Shown here in pieces: positions 44,803 to 55,309 of a stretch of DNA of 64,000 nucleotides. A model generated the notes under the pieces. That model had not been told where the DNA came from and ran no database searches. It worked only from the letters and a program-made list of their open reading frames with translations. Numbering within the stretch: the stretch's first letter is position 1; every line of letters begins with the position of its first letter. The translations under genes and the position numbers were made by a program. This DNA comes from Galeopsis tetrahit (taxonomy: Eukaryota; Streptophyta; Magnoliopsida; Lamiales; Lamiaceae), in contig OY776131.1 in NCBI GenBank assembly GCA_963675135.1, positions 35,487,381-35,551,380 of the forward strand, written 5' to 3'.

Positions 44803-45541
44803 CTATGTTGCTGCTGCTTTCTTCTTTTTTTTCGCATAGCCATTGCATCTATGATCATAATTTGACATGCACCCGAGACACAACCAGCAGATCGAACTGG
44901 TATCCACAGAGTGCAATATTGCACGTCATGCGGTTGCAGCCACCTCCTTTTTTGATTGGCCGCTGACACTTGGGACACGGCTTCGTGGAAGTCGTTATCC
45001 ATATCTCAGATTTGTTCTTCTTGGTCCAATTCAACACTGTCTGGCAGTCCACAGGGCGGTGGCACTCCTCCATGCAGTTCCATGAACAATCGCACGTGAC
45101 GTCGTAGCTTTCGCACTCGCCAACGACAAACTCCACCGCGTATTCGCACCCGGGGGCAGGGCACCACTTCCTGTTCTTACTGCACTCAATATAAGATCGG
45201 TAAAGATAGTGATAATACTTGTTTTTATCCTCCTCTGATCAGACTGATTCCACCATGTCTAAACCTGCAATGGCTCTGCATTTAGGCTGAGGGCAACGGA
45301 GTTTCAAGCAGTACTTAGAGCCATCGTTGATGAACACAGAAAAGTAATTCTTCCAGCAATCTGCACAGAAGGGATGGCCACAGGGCAGAGACAGAGTAGC
45401 GGCTGCTTGGAAGCATATGTTGCAGTAAATATCGGGTTCAATCAATTTCAATTTTTCCATCGCCGTCGTGATATCACGCACTCCGTCCTCCTCGGCGAGC
45501 CACTTGTCAACGACGGAGTTTAGACTCCAGCGTTTTGTTGG
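44803..45541 (-). pseudogene. ARIADNE-type RBR E3 ubiquitin ligase, broken copy
   Basis: RBR ligases pass ubiquitin from an E2 through a cysteine in their second RING. Read on the minus strand: an ARI-like lead-in (WSLNSVVDKWLAEEDGVRD), RING1 (YCNICF, CGHPFCADCW, LRCPQPKCRA), an in-frame TGA at 45239-45241, the IBR part (KWCPAPGCEYAVEF, VTCDCSWNC, EECHRPVDC), then RING2 (KPCPKCQRPIKKGGGCNRMTC). The usual FCWN before the IBR cysteine is missing, and after GYQF the frame shifts to ICWLCLGCMSNYDHRC, ending at 44803. The C-terminal Ariadne domain and the N-terminus are absent. A stop, a frameshift and truncation at both ends make this a pseudogene or captured fragment. Confidence 0.85.
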
Positions 45542-45548
45542 ATTTGCA

Positions 45549-46345
45549 TAATTTTGTTTTAACCTAAAGTAATTAGAAAAAGTGCAACATAATATTACTC
45601 AATAGTGCAACATAATATTATTAAAAAGTACAAGTTGGTATAACTGAAAAATGCAACACAATATTAATAAAAAGTGTAAGTCATACATAACTGAAAAATG
45701 TAACTCAATATTACTAAAAAATGTAAATCAGTATAACCGAAAAGTGTAAATGTCTACAACTAAAAAGTGTAACACAATATTAATAAAAAGTGTAAGTCAT
45801 ATATAACTAAAAAATGCAACCCAATATTACTAAAAAGTGTAAGTCACTATAACCGAAAAGTGTAAGTGTCTATAACTGAAACGTGCAACATAATTTTTTT
45901 TTAAAAAGTGCAAGTGAGTATAACTGAAAAATGTAACACAATATTAGTGAAAAGTGTAAGTAATTATAACTGAAAAGTGCAACACAATATTATTAAAAAG
46001 TGCAAGTCAGTATAACTAAATAATGCAACACAATATTTAATAAAATATGTAAGTTATTATAACTGAAAAGTGCAAGTCAATATTACTGAAAAATGTAACA
46101 CAATTTTTAATAAAAATTGTAAGTCACTTTAATTGAAAAGTGCAACACAATTTTAGTGAAAAGTGTAAGACACTAAAACTGAAAAGTGCAACACCGAATC
46201 TACACGACCTGGTCAACTCAAATTCTTATATAATTGAAAAGTCAACACTGAAAATATTATTGAAAAGTGTAAGTCACTATAAATTAAAAGTGCAACACCA
46301 TAAAAAAATAAAGTAAAAAGTTGAATTGGTCAACTCAAGTTCTTA
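45549..46345. repeat. Degenerate tandem array 1 (about 45-bp unit)
   Basis: Many imperfect copies of a unit like AAAAGTGCAACACAATATTA followed by a TAAAAAGTGTAAGTCACTATAACTG-type half. The right edge carries GGTCAACTCAA and TTCTTATATA, motifs that also border the related arrays at 49270 and 50513. No coding potential. Confidence 0.8.
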
Positions 46346-46404
46346 TATAGACTTGAGTCTACACAAGACCTACTCTTTTTATTTTTATTTTTTCACATTG
46401 GTTA

Positions 46405-47273
46405 TATATCGGGAATGGGCCAGACAATTCGATAGAGGCCTATAACTTGACCTATTAAAATTCGATTTGACTCGACTTATTTAATAAATAAGTTGGACTC
46501 AAACTTTTTGTGAAGCTTATTTAGTTAAATGGGTCGGACTTAAACTTTTTTTTAGACCTTTTAAATCCAACCAGACGACCTATTTAACTTTATTTATATA
46601 TAAATATATAATAAATATAATATATATGATAATTAAAGTAAGGAAGTTTAGTAATACTACCTACTCGTTATTAAATTTTTCTTTGAATTGTTGAAAAAAA
46701 TATTTGAATATTTTTTTTGGAATATTTGATAAAAATTGTTACTCGAGGGTCCATGAAATGTAGTTTCATTTAGCTCATATTCTTTGTCCACCAAATGTAG
46801 TCTCATACACTTTATGAAAACTACCACCCTTCAACCTATCACTTAATTATTCAATTTGTCATCAACTTTATTCACAAACAATCACTTTATTCACAATGGA
46901 CCCCACAATATCCTATAATACCCTTACTTTATCTACATTTTCCTTAAAACTTGTGCCCCACCCCAATGGGACTACATTTGGTAGATGGGGGGAGTATTAC
47001 TTTTATTTCTTCATTTTAAAATTTAAAGAGTCGATTTTATGATTTGAAGATAATAAAGTGTTGTAATTTTTTTTTAACTACACTAATAAAATTTAAAAAA
47101 GTCTTTAAAAAGACTTTCGGGCCATACCTATTTATTCAAAAGGTCAAATCATCAAATCAAGACTTTAAAAAAAGTTTATAATAGGCCATGTGTCAAGCTT
47201 TGCTTGGGCCTAAAAATTATGTAACATGTCGAACTTTTTTTATAAAGCCTAGCCCAATCCATTTTCACCCTAA
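46405..47273. mobile_element. Possible old inverted-repeat transposon relic
   Basis: Left side CGGGAATGGGCCAGA and right side AGCCCAATCCATTTTCACCC look like degenerate inverted ends of a type seen in plant hAT-like MITEs. The inside has repeated GGCCT/GACTCAAACTTTTT motifs in both orientations. It contains a Stowaway-type MITE. No gene is visible. The assignment is tentative. Confidence 0.3.
46742..46994. mobile_element. Degenerate Stowaway-type MITE
   Basis: A 253-bp element between TA dinucleotides. Left end CTCGAGGGTCCATGAAATGTAG pairs imperfectly with right end CTACATTTGGTAGATGGGGGGAG. Such CTCCCTCY ends with TA target sites are typical of Tc1/mariner-derived Stowaway MITEs. Confidence 0.6.
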
Positions 47274-48016
47274 TATACCCCTCCAACTATGTTATATCTA
47301 CTCCCTCGATACACGTACCCCTAAAACAGACGTATGAATAAGTATGGTAGATGTAATCCCCCAAATTACCTATTATATCATTTATTTTCTAAAACTCAAT
47401 TTCATACATATACCTCTAAACCATAATTTCTCTATTCCTCTCCTTCCTCATTCTTCTTCCCCATGACTTGCCCAACAAATTCGCTAGGTGCCGCCTTTCT
47501 TTTCCTTCTGCAACTTTTCCATCCTCCCTCTCACCGTCGTCGCCCTGGTTTACTTTTTTTTTTTTTCTTTTTTTCTTTATGCAACTTCTTCATCCCACCT
47601 TTGACGCCCTTTCTTCCCTCCCACGACGTCACTGTCCCTCCTTCTCAGCTACGCCAACGATTGCTAGTTTTTTTTCCCTCTTTGCAACAGACGCCGCCAC
47701 CCCTTTCTCCCTCGGCTAGTGCTTCCGCAGGCCGCACACGTTTCTCTTCTTTTTCTTTTGTTTTTTTCTTTTTCCCATGCAACAATAGGTTTTTTTTTGT
47801 TTTTAATCTCTAAATTTGTTTGGTCGGTAGTGGCCGGTCGACGGAGGTGGAGCGGCGACTGTTCCTTCAATTAGGGTTAGAGTTAATTTAAATTTTAAGA
47901 AAATGTACCTACATATTAGAAGATATTTTATTAAAAGGATAAATTAAATATTTTACACATATATTTAATTAATAAATGATGGGAAAGTAGATCTAATACA
48001 GTTGGAGTGGTATATA
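47274..48016. mobile_element. 0.74-kb element with terminal inverted repeats
   Basis: Left end (47274-47301, TATACCCCTCCAACTATG...) is mirrored by the right end (47987-48016, ...CAGTTGGAGTGGTATATA). The inside is CT-rich with long T runs and low-complexity frames that I do not accept as genes, then AT-rich. No clear target duplication, so the superfamily is unresolved. Confidence 0.5.
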
Positions 48017-48206
48017 ACCCAGCCTTATTTTATTTTGTGTAAGCCCCCATTCAACTCATTTGGGTTCTCCCACACCGTCCGTTTATTTTATATAAATCCC
48101 CGCTAATTTGATGCTCAATATGTGACACTCGTACCATTTTATGGGTGCAATTGTTGTACCCTTTAAGAATTTGTATTGGAGGAATAAGAGATTTGACTGA
48201 GATGTA

Positions 48207-48322
48207 CTCCCTCCATCGATCCCAGCATTTTTTTTTATGTGAATTATTTTCTTTTTTAGAGTTTGTAAATAATGATGAACGTCCCCCCTTTAAAGAAAGT
48301 GTGCAAATAATCACAGAGGGAG
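48207..48322. mobile_element. Short Stowaway-type MITE downstream of the dirigent gene
   Basis: A 116-bp element starting CTCCCTCCATCG and ending CACAGAGGGAG, bordered by TA on both sides (48205-48206, 48323-48324). It lies about 120 bp past the dirigent stop codon. Confidence 0.6.
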
Positions 48323-48446
48323 TAATAGAAATCAAAACAAAATTTAAAATAGAAAATTCATCACGATTGTTCATCAAAGATAGCTAAGAGAAGATGAACT
48401 CAGAACTCATTATTGAAAATAAAAATGAAGGAGTGGAACAAGAACA

Positions 48447-49022
48447 TCAATAATGAAGCACCATAACATTGTATTCAACAACCGCATTACCCAATCTGGT
48501 ATCAAACTTGGCCGTCTCCGCCGTAGCCACGCCCTGGGCCAGCCGGAAAACACCAGATCCACCGACAACCGACATCTCCCGGTATTCCTGACCGATGGGA
48601 TTATTTCCGACGACAGTAAGCGCGCTGCCGTTGTACTTGCCGCCGGAGAAGACAAAATTCATCGTCATTAGTAGGCGCATCTCTTCCGACGAGGCGTAGC
48701 CGGTGATCCCCTGGGCCCGGCCGACGATCTTGGATTTAGGGCCCGGCCCGGTTGTTAGTGGGTTGTCGATAACGGAGACGAGCCCGAACAAATTGGGCGA
48801 CTGGAAAGTGGAGTTGGCCTGGGCAACCTTAACGGAGGTGGGATGGTTGCCGCTTACGACGTCGTGGAAGTAGAAGTGAAGTTTGGTGACTTTTTGCTTT
48901 GCATTTGGGAGTTTTTTGAACCATTTTTCAACTGCGTTTGGCCCTTTCTGTACTACTGCTGCTGCACAACTAGCAAAAACAAGTATTGAAGAAAAAAGGG
49001 TCAATTTTACGAGTGAATTCAT
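48447..49022 (-). CDS. Dirigent protein (apparently intact, intronless)
   Basis: A secreted beta-barrel protein of the dirigent family, which steers the stereochemistry of phenoxy-radical coupling in lignan and lignin-related pathways in the cell wall. 191 residues, the usual family length. Residues 1-22 form a signal peptide (MNSLVKLTLFSSILVFASCA). Family motifs: KLHFYFHDVVSG (47-58), GRAQG (101-105), REMSVVGGSGVFRLAQG (148-164) and VVEYNVMVLHY at the C-terminus. Potential N-glycosylation sites at N70 (NST) and N131 (NGS). Most dirigent genes lack introns, and none is needed here. The exact product cannot be told from sequence. It is the only host gene in the window without visible damage. 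Confidence 0.93.
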   Translation of the reverse strand: MNSLVKLTLFSSILVFASCAAAVVQKGPNAVEKWFKKLPNAKQKVTKLHFYFHDVVSGNHPTSVKVAQANSTFQSPNLFGLVSVIDNPLTTGPGPKSKIVGRAQGITGYASSEEMRLLMTMNFVFSGGKYNGSALTVVGNNPIGQEYREMSVVGGSGVFRLAQGVATAETAKFDTRLGNAVVEYNVMVLHY

Positions 49023-49081
49023 CGTATATTTTTCTCTACACTAGAATTAGTAGTCTAAGTTCAACTTGAGTGGGGGGTGTA

Positions 49082-49089
49082 GATATAGG
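49082..49089 (-). promoter_or_regulatory. Likely TATA box of the dirigent gene
   Basis: On the minus strand CCTATATC lies about 60 bp upstream of the ATG, followed by a short leader. Spacing fits a plant core promoter. The upstream region soon runs into the second tandem array (from about 49270), so the promoter is short or overlaps repeats. Confidence 0.4.
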
Positions 49090-49269
49090 AAATTAGTAGT
49101 CAAATATGAGGGCGTGTGTGAAAATTGTTTAGTTTAGTTCTACCATTTTTCCTTGACCCTAAATTTAATATTTAGCATTTCCACTCAATAAAGTAGACAT
49201 AATAAAGAATAGTCTTATATAAGAAATTGAGTTTATCGGTCAATTTTTCAGTTTTTCCGAAAATGTGTA

Positions 49270-49670
49270 TGTTGAAAACAATGAAAAGCGTAAATGATTA
49301 TAACTAAAAATACAACACAATATTATTAAAAAATGTAACACATTTTTTTATTAAAAAGTGTAAGTCACCATAATTGAAAAGTACATCACAGTTTTTAATG
49401 AAAAATATAAGTCATTAATTTATAACTAAAAAGTGCAAGTCAGTATAATTGAATAGTGCAACACAATATTATTAAAAAGTGCAACAAAGTATTTAATGAA
49501 AAGTGTAAGTTATTATAATTGAAAAATGCACATATATATAACTAAAATGTGCAATATAACATTATCAAAAATTGTACGTTAATATAATTAAAAATATTAT
49601 TTTAAAAAATGTAAATCACTACAATAAAAAAGCGTAATACAAAAAAATTATTAACAAACAAAAATCTTAA
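49270..49670. repeat. Tandem array 2 of the about 45-bp unit
   Basis: Same unit as 45549-46345 (AAAAGTGCAACACAATATTA alternating with AAAAGTGTAAGTCA-type halves). The left border has GTCTTATATAAGAAATTGAG with GGTCAA nearby (about 49212-49240); the right border has TTTCTTATAAGAAATC (about 49693). Confidence 0.78.
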
Positions 49671-50512
49671 AGTTGACAGTTGACATGACCATTTCTTATA
49701 AGAAATCAAATTGTACGGTGAGATCCGGAGATCTACCCTACTTTTAATTAATCGAAGAAATATTATGTACTACCGTTGATGACTCATTACTATTTTTATT
49801 GTTTTCCTCAAGAAATGTGAAAAGATCAAATTAAGTAAGATTAACTTACTTCTATGGTCCCGTCAAAAAAAAAAAAAAAAAAAAAACTTACTTCTATGGA
49901 AGCTGCATGAGATCGCGGAGTATTTTGATAGGTGCACACACTTCTGTGTAAATAGTTTGACCGATAATTAAATTAAATACAAAAGTATACTATTGTGATT
50001 TCTTCATATTTGCATTTCTCAGTTAGTCAAATGAGTTTTTTAACTGGTCAATTTGCTGATTACTTTTTAACTACAAAGTTTTCTATCTAAAATTGAACAA
50101 ATCTATTTTATTTTGTAGATGAGAAAGTTTGGTATAAGACAGTTTTATGTATGAAATGAAACTTCACGTTATTATTTATATCTTATTTTACTTTAACTAA
50201 AATATGAGTTGGCCGGGTAGAATTATCACGTATAAGGACACTAGTCAAATGATACGTATGTGATACAGTACGTGATAGAAAATTTATGCTTTCTTTTAAG
50301 AAACTTATTAACAAGCTTGACAAGGGATCTCATAAAATATTAAAAAGGATCTGGTATGAATGAAAACCGGATCTCATAAAAGACATGTGAATCTGATTAA
50401 ATCTGAACAATGGTTATTAAAAAACTATAAGCACAAATTTATTTGGAATTGAACTTATTTGGCTCAAACACTCAACTCATTAATCATTACTCCGTATAAT
50501 TTAAATACAAAG
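49671..50512. other. AT-rich intergenic DNA
   Basis: No coding frame, RNA gene or clear transposon apart from the poly(A) micro-insertion at 49858-49884. Confidence 0.6.
49858..49884 (+). mobile_element. Tiny poly(A) retro-insertion with 15-bp target duplication
   Basis: The 15-mer AACTTACTTCTATGG occurs at 49843-49857 and again at 49885-49899. Between them lie only TCCCGTC and about 20 A. This is what target-primed reverse transcription of the last few bases of a polyadenylated RNA would leave. Confidence 0.65.
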
Positions 50513-51350
50513 GCTTGGTCTTATATAAAATCAATTCCTTATAATAAGTAATTGAGTTGACTTGGTCAACTTAAATCTTAAATATTTAAAAATATTGTGA
50601 ACCCTAAATATTCAAGATTATTGTGAATAAAATTTTTGCCTGGATTAATTTTTTTTATTATTATTATTTTTTTTTGTAATTTTTTTTTATTGATAATTTT
50701 TTTTCGAAATTGTGTGTGTTGAAAAGTGTAAGTTAATATTACTAAAAAGTGTAACACAATATTACTAAAGAGTGTAACACATTTTTTTATTAAAAAATGT
50801 AAGTCACTATAATTGAAAAGTGCAACACAACTTTTAATAAAAAATATAAGTCATTATAACTAGAAAATGCAAGTTAGTATAACTAGAAAGTGCAACACAA
50901 TATTAATAAAAAGTGCATGTCAATATACTTGAAAAGTGCAACACAATATTTTAATGAAAAGTGTAAGTTATTAATTATAACTGAAAAGTGTAACAAAATA
51001 CGAGTAAAAAAGTGTAACATAACATTACTAAAAAGTGTAAGTCACTATAACTGAACATATTGTTGAAAATTGTAAGTCACTACAACTGAAAAGTGCAACA
51101 AAATATGACTAAAAGGTGTAGCATAACATTACTAAAAAGTGTAAGTCAATATAACTAAAAAATATTGTTGAAAATAGTAAGTCGCTACAACTGAAAAGTG
51201 CAACAAAATATGTGTAACATAACATCACTAACAAGTGTATGTCATTATAACTGAAATTATTATTGCAAATATTGCAAAATAACATACTAAAAAATTGTAA
51301 ATTGCATGTTACACTTTTCCTTATTTTCAACATGCACTTTTATAATTAAT
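50513..51350. repeat. Tandem array 3 of the about 45-bp unit
   Basis: Left border with TCTTATATAAAATC and GAGTTGACTTGGTCAAC (50519-50573), a T-rich stretch, then copies of the AAAAGTGCAACA/AAAAGTGTAAGTCA unit from about 50720 to 51320. Related to arrays 1 and 2. Confidence 0.75.
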
Positions 51351-51834
51351 TAAAAAAAAATATATGTGAAAATTGTTAGATGTAAGAGTTGAACATTAGA
51401 CCTCAACATAAAAAAAACTATTATCAACCGTTTAAGCTACACAAATTATCATACATATATTTCGCGTATTTTATTTTTATTATTAATCCTACCAAAATTG
51501 AATTTACAAGACATACCCAAATACAAAAGCTCAACCCATATTTTATGCATAACGGATCCAGTTACACGGTAGTAGTTGTGAATTATCAGTATGAGATTAT
51601 TTCATACCCAATATAAGTGTGAAGAAAAATAATAAATGAGAGTATTAGTTAGATTAATTGTTTTAGTTATAACTTTGATTATAGTAATTGTAACCTTTGT
51701 TGTAAACCTTCTCTTATATAGAGGAGACCGGAATGATAATAATTTTCTCTATTCAAATTTAACGATGTAATTCTATCTAATTATTTATTCAATGAATTCT
51801 CTCACTATGTCTTTTATTAAATTTCTTCTTATTA
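51351..51834 (+). other. Possible retrotransposon LTR relic
   Basis: No gene. TGTAACCTTTGTTGTAAACC and CTCTTATATAGAGGAGACC near 51690-51730 look like the TATA and start region of a copia LTR, but no pair or target duplication was found. The 51800-51840 stretch (CTATGTCTTTTATTAAATTT) recurs at about 52638-52657. Confidence 0.3.
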
Positions 51835-51851
51835 AACTCATGTGTAATATT

Positions 51852-52594
51852 TTTTTATTTTTTTTTGAAGATTTACAAGATCCATACAAGCATGATACAA
51901 GCAGTACTAAAGAAAACTCTAGATCTTCAAACCAAGACGAATCCAAACGGTGTCGTTGTCCTCTCCAATCGTGAGGAGGTGGAGAAACGAGTGAAACCTT
52001 TGTCCCCCAAAGAAGCATAGATCTTCATTTCTTGATTCAAGACACCCCACACTAAGGGGTCAACAAATCAACAAATTAAAGATAAAATATAAAGACAAAA
52101 GACCACCTAGCACCAAGATCCATCAGACTTCAGAAATATCCAGTCTCAAACACCAAACACCAGGAGGTCCCAAAAAAGGGAAGAAAACAAACCAGTAGAA
52201 AGGGAAAATACCCACAACGGGTACAGGGAAAATAACGAAAGCAGAAAAAGGGAGAAGAAAAGAAAAACCGATCCTAAAAACACCAGATCTAAACTAAAAA
52301 GCATACTAAAATAAAAAAACGAAAATAAAATGGGATCAGACGGATGACTCACCCAATCGGTCACCGTGGCTCCGACGGGGAGATTCACCCATTGATCCCA
52401 ACTAAATCCCTACAAAAAGACCCCTTCACCCAATAGAAAAGCGGTGTAGCGGCGCTACAGGCGGCGACTTTGCGGTGTTGAAGGCGGGGCGGCGGCAGGC
52501 GGCGGAGTTTCAAGCGGATATCTTTAATTTATTTTGGAGAAGATAGAGAAGAGGGGTGCGTTGTAGGCGGTGGTGGTTGCTTACAATGGAAGCT
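51852..52594 (-). mobile_element. Minus-strand non-LTR (LINE-type) insertion
   Basis: A 743-bp insertion with a 17-bp target duplication, AACTCATGTGTAATATT, at 51835-51851 and 52595-52611. The left end is T-rich (poly(A) on the minus strand), so it was inserted in minus orientation. The minus-strand 5' part is GC-rich (CCGCCGCC-type) and a short hydrophobic frame (52146-52388) has no match I recognise. It is a 5'-truncated or non-autonomous element. Confidence 0.7.
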
Positions 52595-52611
52595 AACTCA
52601 TGTGTAATATT

Positions 52612-52973
52612 GTTTCAAATTTATATGTAACTCTTTCACTATGTCTTTTATTAAATTTATTCTTATTAAACTCATATCTATATATATATACATGAGACCA
52701 ACTCTCTATAGAGAAGATTAGAGCTTCAAAACAATCTGCAATATTGTGACTTGTGATGAATTATGCAGTTTTTGGGTAATTAAAAATCATGATTATATAC
52801 TTATAAATTATAATACATGTATTTTTCAATATCTTGTGAGTTGTAATGTTATGTTGATGATCATATCGTGAGATCATGAATGTGTAGAGTTAAAAACACA
52901 CAGTGGGTTTGAGGCAAACTTTTGGTTATTCTTTTTATTACATATTTTAATTTGTCATCTAAAATAATTAGTA
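52612..52973. other. AT-rich DNA, no gene
   Basis: Contains the second copy of the TTTCACTATGTCTTTTATTA stretch (about 52635) and a short TA repeat (about 52680-52690). Nothing else is supported. Confidence 0.5.
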
Positions 52974-53208
52974 CTCCCTCTATCCACCAAAAGTGTGCTC
53001 ACTTTTTTTTATATATGTTTTTAAAAAAATCATATTTTAATTATAATAAATATATTTAATATAATGAGTATAAAATATATTTGGTAGATACTCAATCTTG
53101 TTAGCAAAGTAAAAAAAATATTCAAAAGTTAACTATTTAAATAGAATAAGCACGTTTTTTGTAGACCCAAAAAAAAGAAATGAGCACACTTTTGGTGGAC
53201 GGAGGGAG
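52974..53208. mobile_element. Stowaway MITE with well-preserved ends
   Basis: 235 bp, starting CTCCCTCTATCCACCAAAAG and ending CTTTTGGTGGACGGAGGGAG, with TA on both sides. Near-perfect inverted repeats over about 28 bp. Directly adjoins the LINE region. Confidence 0.85.
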
Positions 53209-53614
53209 TATATAATTTGGGCCACCGTTATTTACCCCCTTATATTTCTTCGTACGGTTGAGTTTCCCCTCTCATTTTCTAACATCACCCTCCCCTCATA
53301 AACTTTAGTTTTTGGGATCAAGCATTAAATGAATGTTGGCATATTCAGAACATTCGGAGTGCCTTTTCGAATTTTTGGGTTTTGCAAATACGGCTAATCA
53401 TCACATTGCATCGTTTTGATCAATCTAGGAGTAGAGAGTGCCCTTCACTTGCTCTCAGATTGGGGGTGACATTGACGAAAGGAGGTTTTTCTTCAAAACT
53501 CACGCGTGCTGTATCGATTTCTTCAATGGAGGTGTGTAGTTTTGGTAAAAAAATCGGACAAAAATCTTTCCTATCAGAAGAGCCAATGGTTTTAAGGAAT
53601 ATTGGTGGTTTAAA

Positions 53615-55309
53615 ATGCGATTTGTGGTTATAAATTGGGGTTTACAAGCAAAAAACAACTCACAACCCTTCATCTTCTTTCTTCTTGTATACGATTTACA
53701 AATCTCTCTAAAAAAAATGGTTATGGCAATCCAAAAACAGTTCAGTGCATGCTCTATCTCAGAAAAGGAGGAAGCAAACACTGCTGTCAAAGCAAGCGAG
53801 CTTATCATACCTTCATCATCGATTGCGTTAAAGTTTGTCTCCAGTCGTTTCTTTAATGTTCTGGAGCTAAAGAAGCTGCTCATCTCAAGCTGGAAAATAA
53901 ACTCCAACTTTAACATTACATCGGTGGGAGATGGTCTGTATGTTGTGGATTTTCAAGGAAAAGCAGAAATGCAAGAAATATTGGACATGCAACCATGGAA
54001 TCTCAGGAGATCACTCATGGTGTTGAAGCAGCTAACGGGATCGGAGTGTTTTGCAAATATGAAAATGGATCGTGTTCCTTTTTGGGTACAAATTCATGGC
54101 CTTCCTGCACATGCAATGAATAAGATAACTGGGGAACGACTGGGAAGCATACTTGGCGAAGTGTTGCAGGTCAATGCCAAAGAAGGACAGATGGCGTGGG
54201 GAGAATCTTTAAGAGTTCGTGTGCTTTTGGACACGGAGGCACCTTTATGCCGTTTTTCGAATTTTACTGTTGAAAATGATACTACTATCATTTTCTTTCG
54301 TTATGAAAGATTGTCTGATTTCTGTACTTTTTGTGGACTTTTAACTCACTCTGTCAGGGGCTGTAGCAAAGTGAAGGATTGCGAGGATGATTGGATTGAA
54401 AACCATAAAATCTTCCCAGAATGGTTAAAGGCGGATAAGACGAAAAGGCCGACTTTGGCGGACATGCAAGACTTATCCAGGTTGCTGGGCATTAACTTTG
54501 GAGTCCCTACTCTTAGGGGTGCATATCAGCCAGTAGAAGGGAGAAGGGTGGATAGGGGTTTGGAGGTGATCAATCTGGAGGAAAATGCTGCAGCCGAGTC
54601 TGAAAAAAAAAGGAAAGCTAAAGGAAAGGCGGTGGTCATTGACGAAGGTGTTAAGGAAATGTGGCAGATGGCGGAGCAGGAGGTGATGGGACCTCTTTGG
54701 AATTTGAATGAGGAAGCCCAATCTAAACAAAATGATAGGGAGGTGGTTTACACTTTTCAGGAGCTTATGACTAGAAAAGGTGATGAAGAAGAAGCGGAAA
54801 AGAGGGGTAATGCCAAGATCGACCCTCGCACAGGTATGACTCTTGATCCATTAACATTCACAATACCGGCTGGATTCCAACACAGAATGTTCGTTGAGCC
54901 TCTTTTTGGGAAAGACAAAGATAATGGGATAGACTATCATGTAATCCATCATGTGGGAAGAGATTTCAAAGCTTTTGATTTTACGGCCTTTGTGGAGGTC
55001 ATCAATGAAGGGGAACAGCCTTATGTCCCGATTAGAGAGGAGACTGGTCAGAACAATCTGGATAATCAAGATGATGAGAATGGGAGCAGCTTTTCAATTC
55101 CGGGTGATATGAGGGCGGGGAAGAAGAGGCTTTGGAAGGATCACTCAGGAGATTTGGCTGATTTTATAAGGGCAGAAAAAGTGAGACAAGAAATTGATGG
55201 ATTGTTTTTTGCGAAGAAGGCTAGGAGCATGCTTGAAACGTATGGTTCAGAGATTTCAATTCCATTAACGGCGGAGGTTGAGGTGACTCAACCCCGCCGA
55301 GATGAATGA
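53615..55309 (+). CDS. LINE ORF1 protein (DUF4283-like, zinc knuckle)
   Basis: RNA-binding chaperone-like protein of the LINE ribonucleoprotein. Up to 564 residues. The ATG at 53717 (AAAAAAATGGTTATGG) has a better start context and would give about 530 residues, so the true start may be there. The N-terminal part (SRFFNVLELKKLLISSW, MQPWNLRRSLMVLKQL, PFWVQIHGLP) matches the DUF4283 domain of plant LINE ORF1. A CCHC knuckle, CTFCGLLTHSVRGC, is at residues 237-250. The C-terminal half is charged. It is fully open and overlaps ORF2 by ATGA at 55306-55309. Confidence 0.85.
   Translation: MRFVVINWGLQAKNNSQPFIFFLLVYDLQISLKKMVMAIQKQFSACSISEKEEANTAVKASELIIPSSSIALKFVSSRFFNVLELKKLLISSWKINSNFNITSVGDGLYVVDFQGKAEMQEILDMQPWNLRRSLMVLKQLTGSECFANMKMDRVPFWVQIHGLPAHAMNKITGERLGSILGEVLQVNAKEGQMAWGESLRVRVLLDTEAPLCRFSNFTVENDTTIIFFRYERLSDFCTFCGLLTHSVRGCSKVKDCEDDWIENHKIFPEWLKADKTKRPTLADMQDLSRLLGINFGVPTLRGAYQPVEGRRVDRGLEVINLEENAAAESEKKRKAKGKAVVIDEGVKEMWQMAEQEVMGPLWNLNEEAQSKQNDREVVYTFQELMTRKGDEEEAEKRGNAKIDPRTGMTLDPLTFTIPAGFQHRMFVEPLFGKDKDNGIDYHVIHHVGRDFKAFDFTAFVEVINEGEQPYVPIREETGQNNLDNQDDENGSSFSIPGDMRAGKKRLWKDHSGDLADFIRAEKVRQEIDGLFFAKKARSMLETYGSEISIPLTAEVEVTQPRRDE

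Noticed and set aside
44730..45002. 90-codon minus-strand frame overlapping RING2 of the RBR copy
   Set aside because: Out-of-frame shadow of the pseudogene.
47463..47870. CT-rich frames on both strands
   Set aside because: Phe/Pro/Ser runs from T and C tracts inside an inverted-repeat element.
45549..51350. CRISPR-like reading of the regular repeats
   Set aside because: Units are degenerate, without unique spacers, in plant nuclear DNA; they are satellite-like arrays.
53382..53633. 83-codon frame before LINE ORF1
   Set aside because: First codon is TTG; an internal ATG (53526) would give only a short upstream ORF with no homology. It could be a leader uORF, but I cannot support a gene.
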